A stretch of 64,000 nucleotides of DNA, from assembly GCA_937899645.1 (NCBI GenBank), contig CALCCD010000010.1:1-64000 (forward strand). The letters run 5' to 3'. This document shows, piece by piece, positions 21,616 through 30,663 of this stretch. The stretch's first letter is position 1. The number at the start of each line of letters is the position of its first letter. Position numbers and translations under genes: made by a program. This DNA is from an uncultured cyanobacterium. Its GTDB lineage: Bacteria; Cyanobacteriota; Cyanobacteriia; Cyanobacteriales; Geitlerinemataceae. Below the pieces are notes generated by a model. That model saw only the letters and a program-made list of their open reading frames with translations, was not told where the DNA came from and searched no databases.

Positions 21616-21793
21616 GGGACAGCTGAATATTTTTTGCTACCACCATATATGTCACCTAGATTTCGATCGGATTTCGCAAATGTAACGATCGGTTTTCTCA
21701 ATCGACTGACATCAACTCCGTTCTTCCCTCCGCGCTGCAAATGATTGGGGGGTCATACTGTCCTTTAAGACAGCCTGAACGCTGGCATCCAAA

Positions 21794-24700
21794 CTACCAG
21801 GGCGAGCCGATCGCCGTGAATGCCGACCAGTAGTACGGGTGCGACAGCTCCGTATCGGGCAGTCCGGCTAGCTCTTCCGGTAATGGCAGCGGCTCGCCGA
21901 GGCCGACGATCGCGCCGTTTTCGATGCGGACTTCGCCGCGCAGCATCGCTACCTGCGCCCGCTGGAGCGCCATCGCCCGCGTCGGCGCATCCTGGAGCTG
22001 TGGGTAAAACTGGCTCATCAGCCCCAGCGTGCCGGTGTCGCTGACGTACCAGAGGCTGGCGATCGCGGTTTTGATTCCGGCCTTGACGGCGATTCCGGCA
22101 AAGCCCAGCTCGGCTTCTTCGTTGCCGACCGCTGTCTGGCAGGCGCTGAGGACGAGCAGCTCCAATGGCGGGTCGTGGAGCCCCAGGTCGCGGATTTCGT
22201 TGAGGAAAATCTTGCCGTCCCAAAGCTGAATGTAGGAGTTGTCGATGCTGCCTTCGAGGAACTGGGCGTGGGTCGCCAGGTGCAGGATCGGCAGCGACGA
22301 TTCGCCCTGGAAGACGGATAGCGGATTGCCGAAGATCGAGGCCGGATTTGCGAGAAGGTCGAGTGGTGACTGCTGGCGCTGCTTGACGAGGCGGTCTTGG
22401 GTGAATTCTTCGTTGAGAAAGCTCGTGCCGCCGCTCAGTTGGCCGACGATATCGACCTCGTAGGGGACGGCGGGGAGCTGGGAGAGTTCGGTGAATTCCG
22501 ACGCGCCCATCGCCAGCGCCGGGAGGCCGCTCAGGTCGCGCGGTCGCAGGTCTACCAGATTAAGGCTGGGCATGAGCCCGATCGCGAAGTCTTCGACGAG
22601 GTAGCGATCGCCGTCGTAGAGTGCCGCCAGAGGCAGGCCGCGCAGGCCGCTGTCGAGGGCGAAAAGCAGGGTGTCGATTCCCTGGGCTTCGAGTTCGTCG
22701 AGCATCGGCGCGATCGCCCAGTCGTAGAGCTGTTTGCCGTAGGTGGTGTGGCGTCCGAGTATGCGCAGGCGGCTGACGATCAGGTTGCTGCGGAGGTTAT
22801 CGACGGCACGCAGCAGCTCGCCGCGCGGGACGCGAGTGCTGCGGTAGATGGGCTTTTCGCCCGGTGTCGTGAGGATAGTTTCGAGGCGATCTTCGCGTGC
22901 GAAAACGTAGACGATCGCCGGTCTCGTCCCCGTGGCAGCTTCCACTTCGCTCAGGATTTCGCTGGCATTTTGAGAGACGTTGGTGTCTTCGAGGCTTTCG
23001 GCACTGGGAGCCTCTGACTCCAGCTCGAGGTGGGAAATAAACTCTTCGGTCATTGCAATATCGAGGTTCGCCATCGCCGCCTCGACATCACCGCGATCGA
23101 GGGCGGCGGCGGCGCGGGCGCGGGCGATATCGGAGGTCGATCGCGACAGTTTTTGGCTGCTGGAGGAGAGGGGGTCGAGCGCCAGTGTCGCCTCGGCGTT
23201 CGTGTCGATCGTCTCGGCTAGCAGATCGGCGGCGATCGCGGGCTCGGCCTCTGCCGGTATTTCGGTCTCTTCCGCAGAATCGTCGCCCGTATCTGTATTC
23301 GTGGGGGGAGATGGGGTCTCGGCCTCCTCAGCGGCATCGTCTGCGGGGCTCGTATCTTCGGGGGTAACCGGAGTCTCGGTCTCTTCTGGTATTTCGGGCT
23401 CTTCAGCGGGCTCGTCTTCGGGCTCTGTCGGATCGGCCACGGGGATGGGATCGATCGCGGTGGCGATGTTGACATCGAGCGTGTCGCTGTCGAATGGCTC
23501 GGTGAGCGTCGTGCCCGGCGGCAGCGCGTCGGCTCCGGTGGTTAGCGCCGCGATCGCACCGTTTTCGGTGGCGCGACCGATCTCGAACGTTATCCCAGCG
23601 GCCAGCGCGTTGTTCGTAATGGTTATCGTTCCCGGTGTCGCGCCCGTGGCGAGGATGCTGGCGATCGTGCCGCCCGTGCCGTTGACCGAGCGCGATAGCT
23701 GTAGCGCGAACGAGTCGATGATTACCGCCCCACCGGTGGCGCTGCCGGATACGTCGATCGCACCCAATTCGGCATCGCCTTGGCTCTGGAGCGCGACGCT
23801 GCCGCCGTCGGCGGTGCCGCTGGCGAGTAGGTCGCGGGCTTCGATGCCGCCTAGGCCATCGAGTTCGATCGCGCCGCCAGTGGTTCCCGTGGCGGTGATG
23901 TCGCCTTCGAGTTCGATCGCGAAGTTGCTGTCGATCGCAACTGCTCCCGCCGTACCCGCCGCCGCACTCGTGACGATCGTCTCGCCCTCGTATCTCCCTG
24001 TCACGTCCACTGTCACCGCGCCGCCGCCCGTTTGGCCGCTCGTGTCGATCGCGTCGATGTCGATATTGCCGCTGGCGACGAGGCTGACCGCGCCGCCGAT
24101 CGCGCTGCCAGAGGCACTGGATAGCGCTACGCGATCGGTCGCCGAATTCGGGCGAATATCGCCGCTCGTTGCCGAGACCGAGATTGCGCCGCCGCCCTGG
24201 GCTCCGTTTGCGGTCAGCGTCTCGAGGATGATGTCGTCGAAGCCGTTAGAGATCGCGATCGTGCCGCCCTCCCCGCTGCTGGAGCTGCTGTCGAGCTGAA
24301 TATCGGCGAGATCGACGCCGCGTGCCGCCGTTATCGCAATGCCGCCGCTGGTGGTGGCTCCGGTGGTGGTAAATGGCGTGCCGATGCCGGTTGCAAACGT
24401 GTCGATAACCACGGCATCGTTTTGGCTGACGAGCGCGATCGAGCCGCCCTCCCCGCTGCTGGCGCTGGTGTTGACATCACCATCGTTCGCGACTAGGCGC
24501 AGCGTGCCGTTGGCGGAAATCGTCACGTTTCCGCCGCGATCGGGGCCGCGCGTGTCGATTCCCAGTGCTGCGTTGTCGATGCCTGCATTGGTGGCCTGGA
24601 TCGATACGTCGCCGCCGGTTTGCGTCCCACTGGTGTCGATCGTGATGAAGCTGAGTTCGCTGCCGCCTGCCGAGAGGGTGACGTTGCCACCGGTGACTCC

Positions 24701-26290
24701 TGAGGTGTCGAGATCGAGTATCAGCAGCTCCTGTCCGGCGGTGGCGGTAATCGCGCCGCCTTGGGTCGCGATCGTGTTGCCGTCGATGCTGTCGGGCGAG
24801 TCGAGGATAACGCGGCCACCGGCGGTGGTGATGGTGTTGAAGTCGATATCGCGGTTGGCGAAGCGATCGAGCGTGGCGTCCGAGGTCAGAAAGAAGTCGG
24901 TTCCGTTGATGCTGACGATCGGTGGCGGATCGTCCGCGCCCGATCGCGACGATAGCCCCGCCCGGAAAATCAGTGACGGCTCGCCCGTCAAGATCGCCAC
25001 GTCGGGGTCGTCGGCATTGGCTGCCAGCAGCGTATCGGCCTGGGTAATTGAGATGTTGGACGCGACGATCGTGCCGCCCGCTTCCACTTTCAGCGACGCG
25101 CCGGTGTAGTCTCCAATAAAGACGTTGCCCGAAGAGCGGACGATCGGGTCGAAAAAGCTAACGAAAGTTCCCGGCTGGCCGGTGGTGTCCGCGACCAAGA
25201 AGCTGCCGCCATTTTGGAAGTTCGCATCGCCGGAAATGATGCCGTCGCTAACCAGCCAAAGGTTACCGCCACTGACAAAGGCCGGTTCGGCGCTGCCCAA
25301 GGCCAGGATATCCACCTCGCGATCGCCCCATACCACCAGGTCGCCGCCCGTAACGATCTGCGTCGGTCGGTCGGTGGCGTCGCGGACGATCGCGCGATTT
25401 CCCGCCCGGACGATCGCGCTGTCGGTGGTGTCGAGCTGCACGCCGTCGATCGCCACGTCTCCGGCGGCTTCGATCCGCAGGCGATCGCCAACCACCGTTC
25501 CGGAGAGCGCCACTTCGCCGCTCAGCAGACTTGGTAAATCGATTGGTCGGATCGGCTCGCGGTTATCGGACAGGCGATCGCGATCGATCTCCAAGCTCAG
25601 CACGCTGCCCGGAGCGCTCAGCCGCAGGTAGCCGCCTGGCGTAGCTGCAATGGCGATCTCGCCCGCGCTGAGGTTGCCGGAGCTGGAGACCGCACCGCCG
25701 AGCAGCCCGATCGCCGCGCTGGAACCGACGGCCAGCTCGCCACGATTGACGATCGCGCCGACCCCGCTCAATTCAAAGCCCACCGGGTCGCCGACGAACT
25801 GGCCGTAGTCGATCGCGCCGCGCCCAACGTCGAGCCAGCCCCCGCCAAATTCAACGCCACTCGCCGCCACCGCAAAAAAGTCGCCCGCTACATCCAGCCG
25901 CGCGGTCTCGCCGAAGATGACGCCTGCCGGGTCGATCAGGTACAGGTCGGCGCTGCTGCCGACGACTTGCAGGAGGCCGTCGATCGTCGTCGGGCCATTC
26001 AGCGTGCGGGTGAGGATGTTCTCGACGCTGGGGTCGGTGAGAAAGCGGGCGACGTCGTCGGCGCTGAGGCTGAGACGATCGAACTCGTGAAATAGGTTTG
26101 CCCCATCGCTGGAGCGCGCGCCGCCGTCGATTTGATAGACCGTGCCGCCTGTCGGGTCGATCGCAGTTTGCGGCTGGGTTTGCACCTGAGTTGCGCCGTC
26201 CGGTACGACTTGGCCGATCGCGGCGTTGGAGCCGAGCGCGATCGTCGAGCAACAGACCCAGGGCAGGAAGCGATGTTGAAAAGAGGCCAT
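21794..26290 (-). CDS. Giant TPS/filamentous-haemagglutinin protein with C-terminal CHAT protease domain (copy 2)
   Basis: This 1498-residue protein is a paralogue of the downstream gene. It has a signal peptide (MASFQHRFLPWVCC...AAIG), a TPS domain (ANLFHEFDRLSL, LQVVGSSADLYLIDPAGVIFGE) and a beta-helical stalk. Next is an acidic Pro/Glu/Thr linker of ~80 residues (about 940-1030, PEDEPAEEPEIPEETETP). A CHAT domain with His1341 (HLATHAQF) and Cys1384 (LSACQTAVG) ends the protein, so the proposed dyad is intact. It starts 59 bp downstream of the DUF4347-RTX gene and ends 178 bp before copy 1, all on the minus strand. Secretion and a proteolytic role are inferred from the families. The flexible linker may let the protease swing away from the stalk. 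Confidence 0.9.
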   Translation of the reverse strand: MASFQHRFLPWVCCSTIALGSNAAIGQVVPDGATQVQTQPQTAIDPTGGTVYQIDGGARSSDGANLFHEFDRLSLSADDVARFLTDPSVENILTRTLNGPTTIDGLLQVVGSSADLYLIDPAGVIFGETARLDVAGDFFAVAASGVEFGGGWLDVGRGAIDYGQFVGDPVGFELSGVGAIVNRGELAVGSSAAIGLLGGAVSSSGNLSAGEIAIAATPGGYLRLSAPGSVLSLEIDRDRLSDNREPIRPIDLPSLLSGEVALSGTVVGDRLRIEAAGDVAIDGVQLDTTDSAIVRAGNRAIVRDATDRPTQIVTGGDLVVWGDREVDILALGSAEPAFVSGGNLWLVSDGIISGDANFQNGGSFLVADTTGQPGTFVSFFDPIVRSSGNVFIGDYTGASLKVEAGGTIVASNISITQADTLLAANADDPDVAILTGEPSLIFRAGLSSRSGADDPPPIVSINGTDFFLTSDATLDRFANRDIDFNTITTAGGRVILDSPDSIDGNTIATQGGAITATAGQELLILDLDTSGVTGGNVTLSAGGSELSFITIDTSGTQTGGDVSIQATNAGIDNAALGIDTRGPDRGGNVTISANGTLRLVANDGDVNTSASSGEGGSIALVSQNDAVVIDTFATGIGTPFTTTGATTSGGIAITAARGVDLADIQLDSSSSSGEGGTIAISNGFDDIILETLTANGAQGGGAISVSATSGDIRPNSATDRVALSSASGSAIGGAVSLVASGNIDIDAIDTSGQTGGGAVTVDVTGRYEGETIVTSAAAGTAGAVAIDSNFAIELEGDITATGTTGGAIELDGLGGIEARDLLASGTADGGSVALQSQGDAELGAIDVSGSATGGAVIIDSFALQLSRSVNGTGGTIASILATGATPGTITITNNALAAGITFEIGRATENGAIAALTTGADALPPGTTLTEPFDSDTLDVNIATAIDPIPVADPTEPEDEPAEEPEIPEETETPVTPEDTSPADDAAEEAETPSPPTNTDTGDDSAEETEIPAEAEPAIAADLLAETIDTNAEATLALDPLSSSSQKLSRSTSDIARARAAAALDRGDVEAAMANLDIAMTEEFISHLELESEAPSAESLEDTNVSQNASEILSEVEAATGTRPAIVYVFAREDRLETILTTPGEKPIYRSTRVPRGELLRAVDNLRSNLIVSRLRILGRHTTYGKQLYDWAIAPMLDELEAQGIDTLLFALDSGLRGLPLAALYDGDRYLVEDFAIGLMPSLNLVDLRPRDLSGLPALAMGASEFTELSQLPAVPYEVDIVGQLSGGTSFLNEEFTQDRLVKQRQQSPLDLLANPASIFGNPLSVFQGESSLPILHLATHAQFLEGSIDNSYIQLWDGKIFLNEIRDLGLHDPPLELLVLSACQTAVGNEEAELGFAGIAVKAGIKTAIASLWYVSDTGTLGLMSQFYPQLQDAPTRAMALQRAQVAMLRGEVRIENGAIVGLGEPLPLPEELAGLPDTELSHPYYWSAFTAIGSPW

Positions 26291-26349
26291 GTTTCCTCGG
26301 TCAAATCTTCAGGGATGAGTGGGCGCGTGCCGCGAGGGCGATCGGGGAG

Positions 26350-28992
26350 CTATTCCAGCAAAATGACGTTGCCACCCGTCAGGTCGAGCGTTCGGCTGGT
26401 GATGTCACCGTCGATAAACGAGCTTTCCGCGAGATTGGTGGTCGAGACGCCGTTGAGGACGGCGATCGTCTGACCCGTGGCCGTGTGGGTCACGCGCGCC
26501 GCGCCATCTGCGTCCGTTAACGTGAGTTCGTCAAAGGAAATGCCGACCAGGCTGATGCGATCGCTGACGGGGCCAAAGCCTTCGATCGTGTCAGTTCCCG
26601 AGTCGAGGCCGACGACCGCCACATCGTTGCCGCCAGCGCCGAGGCTGAGGAAATCGTTGCCCGGGCCACCGTCGAGGATATCGTCGCCCGCGCCGCCGCT
26701 GAGCAGATCGTCGCCATCTTCGCCGTAGAGTTCGTCGTTGCCCTGCTGCCCGAACAGCGCATCCTGCCCTGCGCCGCCGAATAGCGCGTCGTCGTCCGCG
26801 CCGCCGTAGAGCACGTCGTTCGCGCCGTCTTCCGCATCCGCCGTCGCGTCGAAGGTGTTGCCGTAGATGATGTCTTTGCCCGTCCCGCCGAAGACGCGAT
26901 CCGCGCCGGTTCCGCCAACGAACGTTTGATCGACATCATCGTCGAGATCGACGCTGCCATTGTCTGGCGCATCGGCGGCGAGCTGGCTGCCCAGGAAATT
27001 ACCGAGAACGGTGGCGGTGAGCGGCGCGATCGTAATGTCGTTGAAGCCAGAATCAAAGCTGCTGACAGTGTGCGAAATCGTCGCGGTCTGCGTCTGGGCT
27101 GTCCCGGCAGTTGCGCCGTCGAAAGCCCCGCTGGTGGTGTCGAAGTTCACGGCAACGGTCTGTGGCACGTTCCAATCCAGCGGTGTGAAGGTCAGAGTGT
27201 TGGGCTCGACGGTAATCGACGGGCTGTCGTCGGTAATCGAGATAACGACATCGTCACTGGGCGGGGTGGCGAGGCTCAGCTCGTAGATATCGCCGGTAAA
27301 TTCGGTCGCGACCAGGCTGTTGCCGATGTTGTTGAGGGAGATGGCGATATCTTGGGTGAGGTCGCCGATATCGAAAACGGCCAACGCATTATCGTTGGAG
27401 CCCGCAACAAAGACCTGTTTGCCGTCCGGACTGAACGCCACATCGCTGGCAACGAGCAGACCATCCACTCCGACGCCGTCGCGAAACTCACCTAACGGGG
27501 TGAGGTTTCCCGTTCCCGGATCGCGCCGAAAGACCGAAAGCGCATTGTCGTTCTCTGCGGCAGTCAGCACGAGCGTCCCGTCTGGACTAACGACGACGGA
27601 TGCCACACCATCCAGACCCTCAATACCGACGCTGCCGTCTATAAGTCTCGGCGGGATAGGAAAGGGGATCGCACTCGGATCGACGATCGCTAGCGCATCA
27701 GCCGCCGGAGCGGCGACCAACACCTGCGAGCCATCGGGACTGACCGCAACGCCAGACGCTCCATCTAGCTCTCCAACTGCGCTCACGAAGCTGCTGGAGA
27801 AAGTGAGGTTGCCTGTTGACGCATTGCGATCGAATGCCGCAATCGAGCCGGGCGTTTGTCCCGCAACGAACACTTGGGTTCCATCCGGGCTGGCAGCAAC
27901 GTCGTCGGCTGCGGCAATCCCCGTGATAGTCACGCCATCATTCACAAGAGATGTGGAGAAAGCGATCGCGCCGGTGGTCGGGTCGCGATCGAAGACGACG
28001 AGCGAATTTGCGTTTTGACCCGTGACGAAGACTTGTCCACCATCGGGTGCAACAGCAACTCCTGCTGGAAAAACGAGATCCGTAATGCCACCAAATGTGT
28101 TCCGAAGCACATCCGAGAAGGCAACATTGCCGGTGGCCGCGTCGCGACCGAACACGGCCAGCGCGTCGTCGTCAGCCCCGGTGACAAAGACCTGAGTGCC
28201 ATCCGGGCTCACGGCAACATCCGTCGCGCTGTCCAGACCATCGACACCGCCCAGACCATCTGTAAACGACGTTCTGAACGAGAGAGTTCCGGTAGTCGTG
28301 TCGCGATCGAAAACACTCAGGGTACTACTGACTAAACTGGCGACAAAGACTTGCGTGCCATCGGGACTCACCGCCACGCTATCTGGGGAAGACAAGCCCG
28401 CCACGCCATCGACACCGTTGACGAGCGCTTGTCGGAAGGCGATCGCGCGAACCAGGGTCGATCGATACGCAACCCGAGCCCGACGATTCAGCACCCGCTC
28501 CGCTCCGCGCGGCCACCAGCCCGCCCCCACATCGCGATCGCTCGCCGCCACCGCCGCACCCGTCAGCTCCGAAATTTTCTCAACAAATTCCGCCCCCGCA
28601 TCGCCCGCCGCCACCCGACAGCTCAGCAGCGACAGCCGCGCCCCTGGCTGCATTCCGCCCGCAAACCAGCTTGCTAGTTCGTCCTCATAGCGATCGAGGT
28701 TGCCCAGCTCCAGCGTCCCCGCTCCGAGCTGCATCCCGCCCGGAAAGCCGTGGGCGACGATCGTCAGCGATCGCAGCGCTCCAAATTCCGTCCGCGCCCG
28801 CCGCAAAATCTCCGACACCTGAGCGATTCCGTCGCGCCCCGAATCCAGCACGTACGCCGCGACTCCCGGCTGCAAACCCGACAGCAGCAGATCGAGGTCG
28901 CCGACCCGCGCGTCGAAGATCGCAACATCTCGCGCGGTCGGGAGGGCAGAGATCGCCGCGCTGCTAAATGATTTCGAGCCGAAGGTATTCAT
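26350..28992 (-). CDS. DUF4347 / beta-propeller / RTX calcium-binding surface protein
   Basis: The start is set at the ATG at 28992 (MNTFGSKSFSS), giving 880 residues; a longer frame reaches 29091. Residues ~20-150 are a DUF4347 domain with His81 (IVAHGFPGG) and Cys125 (SLLSCRVAAGDAG). About 170-480 are propeller blades with VAVSPDGTQVFVA repeated about seven times. About 690-800 are RTX nonapeptides (GGAGDDILDGGPGND) that bind Ca2+. RTX proteins are usually exported by type I secretion with an uncleaved C-terminal signal, and no classical signal peptide is visible here. DUF4347 commonly heads large cyanobacterial surface proteins. The His/Cys arrangement recalls clan-CD peptidases, but activity is speculative. 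It is the first of the three giant genes. Confidence 0.85.
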   Translation of the reverse strand: MNTFGSKSFSSAAISALPTARDVAIFDARVGDLDLLLSGLQPGVAAYVLDSGRDGIAQVSEILRRARTEFGALRSLTIVAHGFPGGMQLGAGTLELGNLDRYEDELASWFAGGMQPGARLSLLSCRVAAGDAGAEFVEKISELTGAAVAASDRDVGAGWWPRGAERVLNRRARVAYRSTLVRAIAFRQALVNGVDGVAGLSSPDSVAVSPDGTQVFVASLVSSTLSVFDRDTTTGTLSFRTSFTDGLGGVDGLDSATDVAVSPDGTQVFVTGADDDALAVFGRDAATGNVAFSDVLRNTFGGITDLVFPAGVAVAPDGGQVFVTGQNANSLVVFDRDPTTGAIAFSTSLVNDGVTITGIAAADDVAASPDGTQVFVAGQTPGSIAAFDRNASTGNLTFSSSFVSAVGELDGASGVAVSPDGSQVLVAAPAADALAIVDPSAIPFPIPPRLIDGSVGIEGLDGVASVVVSPDGTLVLTAAENDNALSVFRRDPGTGNLTPLGEFRDGVGVDGLLVASDVAFSPDGKQVFVAGSNDNALAVFDIGDLTQDIAISLNNIGNSLVATEFTGDIYELSLATPPSDDVVISITDDSPSITVEPNTLTFTPLDWNVPQTVAVNFDTTSGAFDGATAGTAQTQTATISHTVSSFDSGFNDITIAPLTATVLGNFLGSQLAADAPDNGSVDLDDDVDQTFVGGTGADRVFGGTGKDIIYGNTFDATADAEDGANDVLYGGADDDALFGGAGQDALFGQQGNDELYGEDGDDLLSGGAGDDILDGGPGNDFLSLGAGGNDVAVVGLDSGTDTIEGFGPVSDRISLVGISFDELTLTDADGAARVTHTATGQTIAVLNGVSTTNLAESSFIDGDITSRTLDLTGGNVILLE
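26640..26930 (-). repeat. RTX nonapeptide repeat block
   Basis: About nine GGxGxDxxx-type units (for example GGADDDALF, GGAGQDALF, GEDGDDLLS, GGAGDDILD) are encoded here. They form the parallel beta-roll that binds calcium in secreted proteins. An insertion (TFDATADAEDGAND) interrupts the register once. Confidence 0.85.
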
Positions 28993-29194
28993 AACGGTTG
29001 GGCGATCGGGAAATCGCGAATCTGGGCGATCGCGCGGATTGGTGGAAGCTACCGCGATTATATTCGCCAGGCCCGAGGCCGATCGTCGCAAGCCTCACTC
29101 TCCGCAAAAAGACCTCTATCCATACGGCGATCGCCAGACTTGTCCAGACGAGTCCGGGTTGAGCCTTCGCAAGACGCCGTGGCCGCGATCGCCT

Positions 29195-29767
29195 TTAGCG
29201 CACAAACCCTAGGAGGTAAGACAACACCGACTCGCGGTTGCGCGAACGGGCCATCGCCTCATCGTCCACGGCGGCGAGGCCATCGAGGTACTCGCGATCG
29301 CTGTTTTGGCGCTCGGCGACTAGGTTCGCCAGCACTTCAGCGAAATCCGGGCGGCGCGACAGAAACACCGACAGCGCCTCACGGGGGATTTCGAGCAGGT
29401 GCGTCGGCGATAGCGTCTCGACCGTTGCCGTGCGTGGCACGCCCGCCAGTAGGCTAATCTCGCCGACCATGTCCCCGACGCCGAGCGTAAAGGTCTTGAC
29501 CTCGTCGCGTTTGCGAAAAGTCACCGTCCCGCCGAGGCGACCCGAGGCGACGATATAGGCCGAGTCGCCCGTATCTCCCTGCTTGAAGATTGCATACCCC
29601 GTCGGTAGCCGCCGCAGTTCGGTCGCGGCAAATAGCTGCCAGAAGTCGCGACTCTCGACAGTCGGCGTGGTCGAGGGCAGCAGGTCGAGCATCGCCGATT
29701 TAAGCGTGCGGAACAGGTTGCCCGGAGCGGTGGAATCGAGATGGTCGAGCTGAGTAAATGCAGGCAT
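29195..29767 (-). CDS. Cyclic nucleotide-binding domain protein
   Basis: This is a 190-residue single-domain protein. Residues ~40-155 fit the cNMP-binding fold: LPTGYAIFKQGDTGDSAYIVASGRL, then the phosphate-binding-cassette region GEISLLAGVPRTATVETL, then LLEIPREALSVFL. There is no DNA-binding helix-turn-helix after it; the C-terminus is a short helical tail (ESVLSYLLGFVR). It therefore looks like a stand-alone sensor or regulatory subunit rather than a Crp-type transcription factor. It sits 202 bp upstream of the DUF4347-RTX start on the same strand, so it might be co-regulated with the surface-protein block, though the gap leaves this open. Confidence 0.85.
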   Translation of the reverse strand: MPAFTQLDHLDSTAPGNLFRTLKSAMLDLLPSTTPTVESRDFWQLFAATELRRLPTGYAIFKQGDTGDSAYIVASGRLGGTVTFRKRDEVKTFTLGVGDMVGEISLLAGVPRTATVETLSPTHLLEIPREALSVFLSRRPDFAEVLANLVAERQNSDREYLDGLAAVDDEAMARSRNRESVLSYLLGFVR

Positions 29768-29931
29768 GGGACTGAATGTCTAGACTCCGCATCCCATCTT
29801 CACGCGATCTCCCGAGATCTCCGGCAGTTGAAACAACGCTTCACGATTCGGTCGATCGCCCGCTGCCGCCGAAAATCGGGGCGTTGCCCGCGCCGCCAAA
29901 CAGGGTGTCCTACGAACTGCAACATCGCGTA

Positions 29932-30468
29932 TCACTCGGCCGCCTCGTCGCCTTCCTCCTCCAAGCCGATCGCCCCTTCAAAGTCCGTCTCGGTCGTATT
30001 CGCCCCGTCCAGCTTCGCGTCGGTCAGGTCGGTCTCCGAAAAATCCGCCTCCGTCAGGTTGGCATTCGACAAATTCGCTTCCGACAGGTCGGCCTCCGCT
30101 AGGTCGGCTTCGGTCAGATTTGCCGCGAATAAATCCGCCGTCGAGAGGTCGGCCTCCGACAGATCCGCCTCCGTCAAATTCGTCTCCGTCAGCGTTGCCC
30201 CCGACAGGTCAGCCCCGGACAAATCTGCTTCTGTCAGGTCGGCCTTGGCAAAATTCCCGTCGCTCAGGTCGCAGTCGCTCAGGTCGATGTAGCGCAGGTC
30301 GGCTCCAGCCAAGTTCACCCCGCTGAGGTCAAAGCCACTCAGATCGAGGCCGCTCAGGTCGGCTCCCTCAAAGCTCTGCCAATCGAACTTTTGGATGCAC
30401 TCGCGCAGGTAGTCCTGAAAACGCAGGTACTCGGATTTGAATTGTTCGATCGCGCGATCGTCGGCCAT
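29932..30468 (-). CDS. Pentapeptide-repeat protein
   Basis: The start is the ATG at 30468, preceded by a perfect AGGAGG on the minus strand; a longer frame to 30549 lacks support. The 178-residue protein begins with a short charged helix (EQFKSEYLRFQDYLREC) and then has about 25 A(D/N)LxX repeats (ADLSGADLSG, NLTEADLSEADLS) that build a right-handed quadrilateral beta-helix. A few units carry Cys or Phe in place of the usual central residue. Pentapeptide proteins in cyanobacteria have varied roles, including DNA mimicry and scaffolding, and nothing here selects one. No signal peptide is seen. Confidence 0.88.
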   Translation of the reverse strand: MADDRAIEQFKSEYLRFQDYLRECIQKFDWQSFEGADLSGLDLSGFDLSGVNLAGADLRYIDLSDCDLSDGNFAKADLTEADLSGADLSGATLTETNLTEADLSEADLSTADLFAANLTEADLAEADLSEANLSNANLTEADFSETDLTDAKLDGANTTETDFEGAIGLEEEGDEAAE

Positions 30469-30663
30469 GAGTCGCCTCCTGAGGGGGTCAAAACAAACAC
30501 GAAGCCCGAAATGGCGGAATTTCACCGTGCCGAATGGTGACGAAAACAACCATCCAGTCGCTAAAGTGTAACCTGCATCGACTGTCTGGCTGCCCTGTTC
30601 GCAGCTTCGGAATTGTCTAGCTTCAGCCCCGTTTTAGCAATTAATCGCAGGTCTCGACAGCAC

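Noticed and set aside
21758-21773. Small hairpin between the two TPS-CHAT genes as a terminator
   Set aside because: Only a 5-bp stem with no T-run; too weak to support.
22980-24299. 439-codon plus-strand frame rich in Ser and Val
   Set aside because: Antisense shadow of the second TPS-CHAT gene, with low complexity and no domain.
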